A stretch of DNA of 64,000 nt, taken from assembly GCA_001557505.1 (NCBI GenBank), contig LSAX01000003.1, forward strand, positions 372,001 to 436,000. Direction: 5' to 3'. The notes under the pieces were generated by a model. It ran no database searches. It saw only the letters and a program-made list of their open reading frames with translations, and was not told where the DNA came from. Numbering within the stretch: the first letter of the stretch is position 1; each line of letters begins with the position of its first letter. Below are positions 24,015 to 33,259 of the stretch, in pieces. Made by a program: the position numbers and the translations under genes. The DNA comes from Reticulascus tulasneorum (Eukaryota > Ascomycota > Sordariomycetes > Glomerellales > Reticulascaceae).

Positions 24015-25931
24015 TCATCCGAAGAGCACAGTTTCGTAATGCTGCTGATCCAGGTGCTTGAAGAGCACGTCCCTCAGCACAGCCTTGCTTTTCACCACCT
24101 GCGGCACAACACCCTCGATCTGCGCTAGGTTGCCGCGCAGGCTCTCCATGTGGCTGCTGATCTGGGCGGCTATGCCTTGCAGTTCCGGATCACGCAAGTC
24201 CTGAGGCATAGTAAGCATCTTTGCGAAAAAAGTATCATAAAAAGCGTAGTGACATACCTTGAAGAGGACACCCCTGCTGTCCTCATCAGCGACAAGCTCT
24301 AGCCTATTCTTCTCATTGTGGTCTTCTTCTCCCTTAGGCTCGGGGACAAGCACGTGTGCCTTGCGCAACTTGTCCCGCCTCTCCCTAGCCTCGGCCCTTG
24401 CGTTTGTCTCAAGCTCCGTTAGAACCTCGTAATCCCTCTCCAAGGCCGCCTCTGCCTTTTCCTTCTCCCCCTTCAGCAGCTCTACAGCATGCTGGAGAGG
24501 GTCGAGCTGCCTCTCCAGCGCCGCGAGGCCCATAACCACGCTCTCAAAATCCAGCTCCTCTTCTCTGCCGCCGTCGCCCCTAGTCTTGTTCTTGGTCGCC
24601 GGGACAGCAGCAGGCGGGAACGGCAGGCCTTTGGAGAGCTTGTTCGTCAGACGGCGCGAGACGATCCGCATGGCGGACGCGGCTTGCTCGCGGCGCTTGT
24701 CGCTGACGCTGAGGCGTTGGAGGACGGGGCGCTCGGCGAGGTGGAGGAGGGAAGAGATCAGGTTGATGGAAGGCGGCTCGAGAGGCGTCCATTTCGAGTC
24801 GATCGTGGAGCGCGGGATGTGTCTGGTGCGAGTTGTGATTTGCCGGAACTTCGGGGGCGCAGGTGGCGGGGATTCTGGTGCTTCTTCCAGGGCTATGCGC
24901 CGTCGCTTGGCCGGGGGCGTCGGCTTCGCAGCTCCCGAGGGGCGCTTGGGAGCTTTGCGAGGTTGAGAGGGTGGATCTTGGGTTGCATTTGAAGATGTGA
25001 CGTCGGATGTCCGCGGGCGCCCTCGACGTCGCGGAAGGGACTCCGAAGGAGAGGGTGCGGGGACGTCTCCTTGCGAGACGCGGGCACGTCGCTTCTTCGT
25101 AGCAGAATCTGCTTCTGCCGACGGTGCAGTCGGCTCAGATGATCTCGGTACACGCCCTCGACGCTTCGTAATGGCTGCATCTGGGGTAGCAGTGTCTGCA
25201 GCATTCTGTCGCGGCAACGATGGCCGGCCCGGCTTTTTACCCTTGGCTTTCTTGCCAGCCTCCGGTGCACGAGGGCCATTCAACGAAGGTCGGCCGCGTT
25301 TTCGTTTGGAAACCACCTCCACATCCTCTGCAAGCTGGTCCTCCTCGGCTGGCTCCTCGGCGCCCTGATTCATGGAGGCTCTGTCTCGTCGACTTCTCTT
25401 AGGAGGCTTCGTAACCGAGCTGGGTATGTCGACCTCGTCGTCCGCCAACTCATCCTCGTTCGCTCCTTCCACCTGCACCGAACGTTGAGTATTGGGCTTC
25501 CGTCGCGACTGCTCGGCGGTGCTTGCCTCGACCTCTGGCGCCTTTGCCAGGGATGGCCTGCCGCGTTTCCTGGGCTTCGCGCTGGCTGCATCACTTGCTG
25601 CCTCGGCTTCTGGAACCTTGCCCAGCGATGGCCTGCCCCGTTTTCGGGGATGTGAGCTGACAGCATCAGTTGCTGCCTCGGCGGGTTTGCGCCCGCGTTT
25701 TCTCGGCCTTGATTGCTCCTCCATGTCTAGCTCATCGTGCTCTCCCTCTGCAGCAGCTGGGGGTTGTGGTTGTCGAGATGTTGACGCGCTGACGGCCTTA
25801 GACGCGTTCGACGGGCGACCGCGTTTTCGCTTCTGGTTGGGCGATGGAGGAAGCGCCTGTAAGTGTTTGTTAGTTTGGAAATGGTAACCTTTGCAGTGAA
25901 ATGAGAAACCCACCATTGCGAATATCGACAT
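24015..25931 (-). CDS. Inner kinetochore protein CENP-Q (Fta7) with AT-hook array
   Basis: Three exons: 25931-25914, 25856-24258, 24200-24015, 600 residues. Both introns (25913-25857 and 24257-24201) are 57 bases, in phase 0 and without stops, so the unspliced frame is open, but GT-AG borders and a CTAAC branch site support splicing. The N-terminal half carries about eight AT-hook-like motifs (KRGRPS, KRGRKP, RRRGRPR and similar), expected to bind the minor groove of AT-rich DNA. The C-terminal half holds the conserved CENP-Q core: RHIPRSTIDSKWTPL, LHLAERPVLQRLS, a coiled coil through ALERQLDPLQHAVELLKGEK, and a final QISSHMESLRGNLAQIEGV helix. In the Sim4/COMA complex CENP-Q pairs with CENP-U and supports kinetochore assembly. 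Confidence 0.85.
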   Translation of the reverse strand: MSIFAMVGFSFHCKGYHFQTNKHLQALPPSPNQKRKRGRPSNASKAVSASTSRQPQPPAAAEGEHDELDMEEQSRPRKRGRKPAEAATDAVSSHPRKRGRPSLGKVPEAEAASDAASAKPRKRGRPSLAKAPEVEASTAEQSRRKPNTQRSVQVEGANEDELADDEVDIPSSVTKPPKRSRRDRASMNQGAEEPAEEDQLAEDVEVVSKRKRGRPSLNGPRAPEAGKKAKGKKPGRPSLPRQNAADTATPDAAITKRRGRVPRSSEPTAPSAEADSATKKRRARVSQGDVPAPSPSESLPRRRGRPRTSDVTSSNATQDPPSQPRKAPKRPSGAAKPTPPAKRRRIALEEAPESPPPAPPKFRQITTRTRHIPRSTIDSKWTPLEPPSINLISSLLHLAERPVLQRLSVSDKRREQAASAMRIVSRRLTNKLSKGLPFPPAAVPATKNKTRGDGGREEELDFESVVMGLAALERQLDPLQHAVELLKGEKEKAEAALERDYEVLTELETNARAEARERRDKLRKAHVLVPEPKGEEDHNEKNRLELVADEDSRGVLFKVCHYAFYDTFFAKMLTMPQDLRDPELQGIAAQISSHMESLRGNLAQIEGVVPQVVKSKAVLRDVLFKHLDQQHYETVLFG

Positions 25932-26570
25932 TCGCTATGATCCTCAACAGATTACAGGCGGGAGACTCTCCACCAGCCAGACCAGAGCTGGATTTAATTG
26001 ATGGTCGCGTCCAACCCTGTCAGTCCCTTACGTAAGTGAGTAGGAAATGTGCTGCACTTTCGAGATGAGCTTCGTGTGGGCTCGTGTGGCTCGTGCGTCT
26101 CATGTGGCTCCTGCACTAAAAATTGAGTGACAGGCTGGGGTTGTCGCGCCATAATGTGGCTTGCCATCCCCGGACCGAAATTGCCAATACGCTAAGCCTA
26201 TCACGGACCTTCTCCAAGTTTTCCTGCATTTCGGTTGCTGGTCAACGCACTCTTGCTGCTGGCTACCCTTACCTCTGGGATTTCCCGCAGATCTAACCAA
26301 ACGGCAAGGTTCTTTCGACAGGGAAAAGGATCTTTCTGCCTGTTTCTTCTTGTGTCTGTGTCCTTTTGGCCCATCATCGAATCTTCATTGCTTCGATTGC
26401 ATCTACATACCATTCTATTTTTCTGCTGTCTCTCCTTCAATTCTCCATCCATATTCTCCATCTTCGACCCCGTTGCGTGCACCTATTTGTCCCGGTGCTG
26501 TGTAAATTATTGGTAGATACCCCTCACGCTCCCTGACATCACTGCTTGGAAACCCGCAAGCCTCGCCACA
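25932..26570. other. Divergent promoter region, CENP-Q and thioredoxin-like gene
   Basis: 639 bases between two divergent starts. The right half is a C/T-rich leader of the plus-strand gene. No gene seen. Confidence 0.6.
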
Positions 26571-27451
26571 ATGCGCGTCTCAACATCATCTGTTCTCTTT
26601 GCGCTGCCGCTTCTTGCGGCGGCGGCCGAGTCTCCTTTCGAGGAGTACAAGGCGCAATTCCAGAACTTCCTGGGAAATATCGGTTCATACATCCCGAGCC
26701 CCAGCAAGCACGACGCCGCCGCTGCCGCCGCATCAAAGGATGGCGACAACAAGTTGCACATCTTCACCTCCCAGAACTGGAGGGATACGTTATATGCGCC
26801 CGTCAAGCCCACCGCGACGAAGCCCGAGGAGTGGTGGGTCCTGATCACGGGCGGCAACAAGACTTGCTTCGGTATGTTTTGATTCTCTCTCCTCTGCCTC
26901 GCGAGGGACACGAACTAATTGTACAACTGTGCAGGCCACTGCGAGACTGTCGAGGGCGCATTCAACGAGACCGCTGCCAAGTTCGCGAAACTGCCCAACA
27001 CCCCACACATGGGCCTTCTCAACTGCGACGATCAACCCGTTCTGTGCAACGGCTGGTCCGCCGGCGCTGGTAGCATATGGTTGTTTGAGATGTTGCCTCC
27101 TCCGTCCCCGGTTGATATCTACACCAGGAGACTGAACTTGACCACCACCACCTCCAAGGAGCTGGTCGATCTCCATGCCTCCAAGTCCAAGGATAGCTTC
27201 AAGCTCAACGAGAACTTCTTCCAGCCTTTCAACAGCTGGGTTGGCAAGAATGGCCTGACCATCCCCGTTGGATACTTCTTCTGGGCCTTCGGCATCTTAC
27301 CCAACTGGATGTTCATGCTTATTGTGTCCTTCGGCAGCCGAAGAATTATGTAAGACAATCCCGTTGCCACATCGCAAGGATGACGCTGATACTTCATAGG
27401 AACCGCCGCATGAACAACCACATGGGCGGACCACCTGCGCCTGCCACCTAA
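26571..27451 (+). CDS. Thioredoxin-like ER membrane protein
   Basis: Three exons: 26571-26871, 26935-27349, 27400-27451; 255 residues. A signal peptide (MRVSTSSVLFALPLLAAAAE) starts it; residues 60-175 read as a thioredoxin-like fold with EEWWVLITGGNKTC, a CFGHC cysteine pair (CxxxC, not CxxC), FAKLPNTPHMGLLNCDD and GAGSIWLFEM. A hydrophobic stretch near 215-240 (VGYFFWAFGILPNWMFMLIV) is a membrane helix, and the tail RRMNNHMGGPPAPAT would face the cytosol. The layout recalls TMX-type ER proteins, but the redox motif is atypical, so oxidoreductase activity is unproven. The name rests on fold-like pattern, not on a signature. Confidence 0.72.
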
Positions 27452-27632
27452 GGCAGTTAGCTCCGAGAGGCGATGGCCCGCTGTTGGGCGGATGATGACG
27501 AGGTTGCGAGATATCATGTATCGGGTATGTGTTATGGCATAGGTGGGAGGGGATACTGTGGCCGTGGCTGGGAGGCCAACAAACTTTTCATCTGTCGAGT
27601 GGTAAAATTCTTACGTAGTTTAGTGCAGTTAA

Positions 27633-28245
27633 TCAAGTCTTCCCTTCACAGGCTTCTTGCACGGTCTTCATGCTTTCGATGACCTCGTCTCTGAGCTGGC
27701 CATTTGCGAGGCGACCGTAACGTAGATCGCTCATGCTCCCGACCGTGTGCTTCACCGACTCGAGCAGGGCTGCCTCTTCGTCTTGCAGCCGCCGAATCTC
27801 GGCTTCTAGGTCGGCAACGGCGCTGTCCATGTCTGGGATGATGGAGTTCAGGTTGTGCCTTTGACTTTGCCCTTGCATGCCCCCAAACAGCTGTTGAGGT
27901 TAGCATCATTTGCACTCACAATGCACGCTGCAGACCAACAAGACTTACGGCGCGTTCAATCTCAATCTCGACGTCGGGGTCCTCCTGCGCCGCCTCCCTC
28001 CTTGCGCGCTCTACCTCGACTCTCAGCACCCTGCCGCGTTTTGCCTCGGCATTGATGTTGGCCGTGACTGCATCGATGGTTGCATTGCGCTGGTGTTGCA
28101 GGTCCCGGTAAAGCGTCCTGATCTGGGGATTGGACTGCTGGGATTTGGGGAACAGAGCGGTGAATTCTTGGAGAGTGATGATGGTTGGGAGCTGGGCGGG
28201 CACGATGAGATAGTTTGTCAAGATGGTGGACTCTGTTGGAGCCAT
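27633..28245 (-). CDS. Kinetochore protein Cnl2/Nkp2 family
   Basis: Two exons, 28245-27949 and 27890-27633, 184 residues. The first exon carries the family signature: a start followed by ILTNYLIVPAQLPTIITLQEF, TALFPKSQQSNPQIRTLYRD and LQHQRNATIDAVTANI. The second half is a coiled coil (MDSAVADLEAEIRRLQDEEAAL). Cnl2 (S. pombe) and Nkp2 (S. cerevisiae) are peripheral subunits of the Sim4/Ctf19 inner kinetochore complex. The start at 28245 is preferred to an in-frame Met at 28275 since conservation begins at MAPTES. It lies tail-to-tail with the thioredoxin-like gene (181 bases) and divergent from EAF3. Confidence 0.85.
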
Positions 28246-29070
28246 TTTGACTTGAGAGTGAAGTGAGGCTATCACTGCAGACTAAAAAGGGCTTGTGGCT
28301 ACGAGTGCCCAGGTAAGGTAGGTAAGGGAGTCTGTGGTGACTTGGCTGGACAATATGGGGGTAATATGAATGCATGGGTCCATAGAACGACGCGGTTGCT
28401 CTTCGGGAAACGCGTTAATTAACATGTTCCCACAGGGCCTGACCGCGTTTTCCACTACAAACCCTTGGGAAGGCTCTCTCATCTCACTCGATTTGCAACC
28501 TCTTTACTCTTCTGTTACTCTGCGAACGAACGGATTTGGTTACGAGTACAGACAATTGCTTCTTCCTCCTCCGATCTCACCCTTTAATGCACTGCTCGCT
28601 GCGGGAGTGATCTGAGTTTGGCCCAAGCTGGAGAGAGAATTGGCTGGCGGGTCTACTTGCAGAGTCCGTGTGAGTTAAAACCAGCGCACGGTACCGTCAT
28701 TGCTTCTGATGAGGAATTCCCACCACTGAAATGTGCGGTTGCTGACTTGAATTTAGCAACAAGACGTCCGTGTCGGCACTATTCCTGGCACTGTCCGGAA
28801 CCTCAGTCGCATCGGTCCCTGTCAATCGCGTACAGTGCAGACAGATAAACGTACTGTATGTTACAGCCAGAGTGCTTGCCCTTCCGCAGTCGAAGCACCC
28901 CTGCATGACTGTGCGCAACTGTTCTGTGCACTGTCACACATTTGGCTTCATCGTCCCCTTGAGCGCCTCGACTAACTCCTCCCAAGACATCACCAATTGC
29001 GGAACGGCCACCTCATTCACCAGATCTGTCGTGACATCTCTAGTGGCTTCCCCTCCATCCCTCCATCAAA
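28246..29070. other. Divergent promoter region, Nkp2 and EAF3
   Basis: 825 bases between the two starts. No supported coding frame. Confidence 0.6.
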
Positions 29071-32000
29071 ATGGCACCAGCACGCCAACCCGCCCAGCCC
29101 TTCTCCAAGGACGAGAAGGTGCTTTGCTTCCACCATGAAATGCTGTACGAGGCCAAGATCTTGGACATCCAGACAGCCGAGAGCGGTGAGGGCTTCCAGT
29201 ACAAGATTCACTACAAGGGCTGGAAGAACACCTGGGACGACTGGGTAGCCGTCGACAGGATCCGGAAGTTCACCGAGGAGAACAAGGAGCTCGCCTCGCA
29301 GCTGCACGCCCAGATGAAGCACCTACAGCAGAAGGGGACGTCTACCAAAATCCCCAAGAAGGGCGGGCGCGCGAATGGCACCGAGTCGGCTCGCGGAAGC
29401 GAGGAGCGAAGCGCCGGCGTGGCCGCCAGTGGTCGCGGGCCCCGGAGAGCCAGGGATTACGATCTCGAGCAGGTATGTCGAGGTTTTGCTGTTTTTGCCG
29501 TGTTTTCTGTCGTGTGTCGAAATAGAGTTCGCATTGCCTGCGGATTGTTTCTATTGTTCTTTGGTACTTGAATGGTTATGAGGCTAGTTTGTCAAGCGAC
29601 TCCTGGTCCAGAATCCCGAACAATGGTGGTCAACAGGTGAGTTCCACGGGCGGTGTGCGCAGAAGCTGCAACGACAAGCTCGCATTTTCAGTTCTGGGGT
29701 GTAGCTCGAGACTCGAGGCCAATGGGACTGAATCCTATGCAACGATTGTACCACGGTATCAAAGTTATGGACTGCACTTGTTCAACCACCACCATCAACT
29801 CTTGCGGAGATACGTCAACTTCTCAAACAAAAGACAACCCGGAAACCTGTTCATCAAGTTGCCTCCAACCATTTCTGCAACAAAACATTCCTCTCTTACG
29901 AGTTGAAATATTTCCGCCCAGTTCCACTCTAGGCCCGGTCATCTCTCAATTCCTGCTTAGCAGCTCTTCTAGCAGCTTTTCCAGCAGCCCTTCTGCAAAC
30001 ATGGCTTCTCCCTTCTTCACTCTCCCAGATCCTCATGCTCCATGGACTAGGCCATCACCGACAGCACCAACCAGCTCGGTGCATCGAAATTATGTCCCGC
30101 AAACGCTTGGAGGTCAATGGACCGGTGGATGGGGACATGTCGGCGCTGAAATCAAGGCTTGGCCATCTTCTACTTCGCAAAACGCATGGAACCATCTCAA
30201 CACCCGAATTACGAAGGCAACCCAGGGACAACTCTACCGCTCCCCCAGCCAGAGCGCCAATTTGAAGCTCGGCTCTGTCTCTACGCACAGCCAGCCATCT
30301 GATGGCCCTACTCAAAGGGCAATGTCCTCTGGTGGTTGGTCACCGTCTTCGTCTGCTGCGGGAGCTTCGCCCCAATCATCAGTTCTAGGAAACTTCCCCA
30401 CATCCGCAGATATAATCATGGACGGCACTGATGTCGCCATGATCATACCTGGTGTTTCAAAGGAGCAAGAGGACGAAAGTGACGAGTACTATGCGCGTTG
30501 CTTGCAGAAAAGACACTTCTGGGCGTACCAATTTGTCCAAGGCCGGGAAGAGATCACTGTGGAGCAAATCAACGAGTTCAACCGCAGCACCGAGAAGAAG
30601 TACAAGAAATTCCTGCCCAAATGGAAGCAGATAGACTGGTCTGGTCGCGCCTCTGAGCCCATCGAGCGGCCAGTCTCTCCAAGAACCATTGTAGCAGACG
30701 AACCAAGGGGATTCGTGACGCAGACTCTCCCCCAATCTACTCGAGCCGATAATGGTGTTCGACGAAAGCGGCCCCGGGAAGATAGTGTCATTTTCCTATC
30801 AGAACGCGCAGTAAAGCGCGACCAAATCTACGTCTAAGCACGCTATTACTTGGAATTTGTCTACCTCGTACCACTGTCAACACACTTTCACCATACATTC
30901 TCCATCGCGGCTGCCTCTCGAACCCGCCTCGACCACAGCTTCCTTCCCTCGGCCTCTCGCACATCAAGCACTAGAGCAGCAGCACATGTATCGTGTCTCT
31001 TTCAAGCGACTACATCATCATGCCGACGAATGATTACTACGCGATTCATTCTACCGACTTTCCTCTCTCCTTTATGCGGTCTACCGCGGCTATCGCAGTG
31101 GCAGACGCATCGCATTTGCCGCCAGAACATCATGTTGAGCGTTGCAGTGGGCCCTGGGTAGAGCCTCCGGTCATGAACGATTATCTCACCACACATCCTG
31201 GACGAAATCCCAAACCATACATCACAAAGGACGGCAGGCGCAACTTCGACGATCGCTACGCATGGCCACCCGAGAAACCCGAGCGAGAGTCGCCTTCTCC
31301 ATCTCGGCAGGCTCGTACCACGCAGCTGGATACCCACAACTACTGGGCCGTAAGTTCCTTCCCTGACGCCTTGGAACTTCACGCCAACAATTCGCCAAAT
31401 ACCGGAAGATTGCTGCTCGCTTTACTAGCCTCATAACCCGCCCTGGCCTAGTGGCTGCGTGCGATTGTTTCTGTTCTCTTTTCGTTCATTAGTCTCGCAG
31501 ACATTGCCTCCCCTTTCCAGCATGAATCTAACAGACACGAGCAGGAGGATGGATTCCATGCACGCCCTTCAATCAAGCTACCTATCCCAGATCACATCAA
31601 GGCCTTGCTTGTCGACGATTGGGAGAACATCACCAAGAACAACCAGCTGGTTCCGCTGCCTCACCGCGCCCCAGTTGACCAGATCCTAACCGACTACCTC
31701 GCCTACGAACGACCCAACCGCGAGGAAGGTTCGGCCAGCGCTGATATCCTTGATGAGGTTGTTGCAGGGTTCCGGGAGTACTTTGAGAAAACCCTCAGCC
31801 GCATCCTTCTCTATCGGTATGTCGCATCTCATCTCTCCAATCCGTAAGGTAGCTAACTGCCACTCAAGCTTCGAACGCCCGCAATACCACGACATGCGGA
31901 AGATGTGGGAGACTGCCGGTCCTGATGGCAAGAACAAGAATGTATGCGATACGTATGGTGCCGAGCACCTCTGTCGTCTAATTGGTATATTTTCTTCCTT

Positions 32001-32206
32001 ACCATACAAGTTGCCCTACTAACTTTTCGGAAGTCTCCCTACCTGAACTCATCGCCCAGACAAATATGGACCAGCAATCTGTGTCCCGCCTTCGAGAGGA
32101 ACTCTCGAAGTTGACTGTCTGGCTCGGCAGGAACGCGAAGACATACTTTGTCAGCCAATATGACACGCCCAACCAAGAGTACATCGATAAGGCTCGTGGC
32201 TTCTAA
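29071..32206 (+). CDS. eaf3: Chromatin protein EAF3/MRG15, split by a 2.07 kb intron
   Basis: Exons 29071-29472, 31545-31816, 31869-31984, 32034-32206; the spliced frame is 963 nt (320 residues), the normal family length. Exon 1 encodes the chromodomain (VLCFHHEMLYEAKILDI, YKIHYKGWKNTWDDWV) and a basic linker ending RDYDLEQ. Exons 2-4 encode the MRG domain (IPDHIKALLVDDWENITKNN, ILLYRFERPQY, YGAEHLCRLI, LPELIAQTNMDQQSVSRLRE) to the end YIDKARGF. EAF3 belongs to the NuA4 acetyltransferase and the Rpd3S deacetylase complexes and reads methylated H3K36. The junction LEQ|EDGFHARPS is exactly what family members show, so the exons belong together. The first intron, 29473-31544, is about 30 times the usual local length and holds two same-strand open frames. 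Confidence 0.85.
29466..29473 (+). repeat. 8-bp direct repeat, left border of the EAF3 intron
   Basis: CGAGCAGG spans the donor site (exon ends ...CGAGCAG, intron begins with the last G). The same eight bases recur at 31538-31545 across the acceptor site. Confidence 0.6.
30001..30837 (+). CDS. Unrecognised 278-residue ORF nested in the EAF3 intron
   Basis: An intronless frame on the same strand as EAF3, starting MASPFFTLPDPHAPW after a C/T-rich, leader-like stretch and ending with a TAA. The frame stays open upstream to about 29653, but that part reads like untranslated leader. The N-terminal half is Ser/Pro/Thr-rich and probably disordered; the C-terminal half is charged, with a possible helix (YYARCLQKRHFWAYQFVQGR, then VEQINEFNRSTEKKYKKFLP) and a nuclear-localisation-like RRKRPRED. 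No transposon domain is seen. Function unknown. Codon use looks like that of real genes here, which favours a true nested gene over a chance frame. Confidence 0.6.
   Translation: MASPFFTLPDPHAPWTRPSPTAPTSSVHRNYVPQTLGGQWTGGWGHVGAEIKAWPSSTSQNAWNHLNTRITKATQGQLYRSPSQSANLKLGSVSTHSQPSDGPTQRAMSSGGWSPSSSAAGASPQSSVLGNFPTSADIIMDGTDVAMIIPGVSKEQEDESDEYYARCLQKRHFWAYQFVQGREEITVEQINEFNRSTEKKYKKFLPKWKQIDWSGRASEPIERPVSPRTIVADEPRGFVTQTLPQSTRADNGVRRKRPREDSVIFLSERAVKRDQIYV
31020..31436 (+). CDS. Candidate second ORF in the EAF3 intron
   Basis: A 138-codon frame starts MPTNDYYAIHSTDFPLSFMR and runs to a stop at 31434-31436. A good donor (GCC|GTAAGT) sits at 31350, so the last part may be intronic. If spliced there to the TAG acceptor at 31449-31451, the frame stays open into the MRG exons of EAF3. 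The product would be rich in Pro, Arg and Tyr (RNPKPYITKDGRRNFDDRY, WPPEKPERESPSPSRQ). I do not recognise it. It may be a separate small gene, an alternative first exon, or non-coding. Confidence 0.4.
   Translation: MPTNDYYAIHSTDFPLSFMRSTAAIAVADASHLPPEHHVERCSGPWVEPPVMNDYLTTHPGRNPKPYITKDGRRNFDDRYAWPPEKPERESPSPSRQARTTQLDTHNYWAVSSFPDALELHANNSPNTGRLLLALLAS
31538..31545 (+). repeat. 8-bp direct repeat, right border of the EAF3 intron
   Basis: CGAGCAGG again, with the intron ending after CGAGCAG and exon 2 starting at its last G. The pair looks like a target-site duplication that supplied both splice sites, though eight bases at exon junctions can also match by chance. Confidence 0.55.
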
Positions 32207-32998
32207 GGGACTCGCCTTATACTTGCCTTTGCGAGTATCGGAACTCCTCGGTGAGGTGCTTGGTATTGGAGTGGCATCTCTGACAACACACGACTGATGC
32301 TCCCGTGAAGCAGCCTCACCTTTGCGTTTTGCTTTGCCTCCACTCCACTTCACCAGTTCAGCCAGCGTGAAATCATCTGCGTCTATCATAACCGAGCATG
32401 GAGCACACGTACTCACCAAATATAAACTGAAGACATTGCGGCCGTGTCCCGAGGACCGGCGTGGCGGGTGGAACGACGGAAGTGGAAATGTCTATGGATT
32501 GGGTTGCTTAAACCGTAGCCTTGCGAAGGAACGATGGACACGGATATGGTTCCGGAATGATTTTCTTAAGTCTTGCTCTTGCGTATCGTGGGGGCCTGTT
32601 ACGGATAGGGGACAGGGTTTCTAGGGGAATAATGGAAGATTTGGAGGCCGGATTTTGCCTGTGTTGTGCGCTGCGTGAGTGAACTTGTATGATGCATTTC
32701 TATGTGCTTCTTTCATGCCAGTATCCCCTGGCCTGTTGTACAACCATGTTTTGTACACCAATGGATGTGATGCCGCGTTTGACCCTCACATGCCCATTTG
32801 TTGGAGCTCGAATGCCGGAACGACTGTGGAGTCTCTCCCATCGCCCGAGCCGAAGCTCATCCGCCAAAGGACAGCTGATGGACTCCCTCGACATGCCATG
32901 CAGCCAGCCCAGATCCCCTCCGTTCCCAGCTTGGCAAATCCTTCATCTCGCCGCGAAACATCCCACGTTCCTAGCCTAGTCTCCATTGCGTCTGCACA
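32207..32998. other. Convergent intergenic region
   Basis: 3' ends of EAF3 (+) and the uL30m gene (-). No gene seen. Confidence 0.6.
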
Positions 32999-33259
32999 TC
33001 ACCGCGCAACAGCCTTCTCGACATAGAAGCCCGGATCCGGCCGCCTGGCCTCGCGCACCTCGAACTTGCTCAGCCGCTGCTCGACCTCCTCCACGCGCAC
33101 CAGCTCCTTGACCTTCATGATCATGCCGGCGAACTGCGGGCTGACGGGGTGGAACACGGTGCGGCCGCGCTTGTGCAGGCCCAGGGCCTCGAGGACGCCG
33201 CGCGTGCGCTTGGGGAGGCCGATGGCCGAGCGGTGGAGGGTGATGCGGAAGAAGGACAT
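32999..33259 (-). CDS. mrpl33: Mitochondrial large-subunit ribosomal protein uL30m
   Basis: Single exon, 86 residues, the same length as yeast Mrpl33. The L30 signature is plain: [39 protein letters not shown] and [14 protein letters not shown]. There is no cleavable presequence, as usual for this subunit; import relies on the basic N-terminal part. It acts in the mitochondrial 54S subunit. The C-terminal extension ([13 protein letters not shown]) is shared by filamentous fungal members. Confidence 0.9.
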   Translation of the reverse strand: MSFFRITLHRSAIGLPKRTRGVLEALGLHKRGRTVFHPVSPQFAGMIMKVKELVRVEEVEQRLSKFEVREARRPDPGFYVEKAVAR

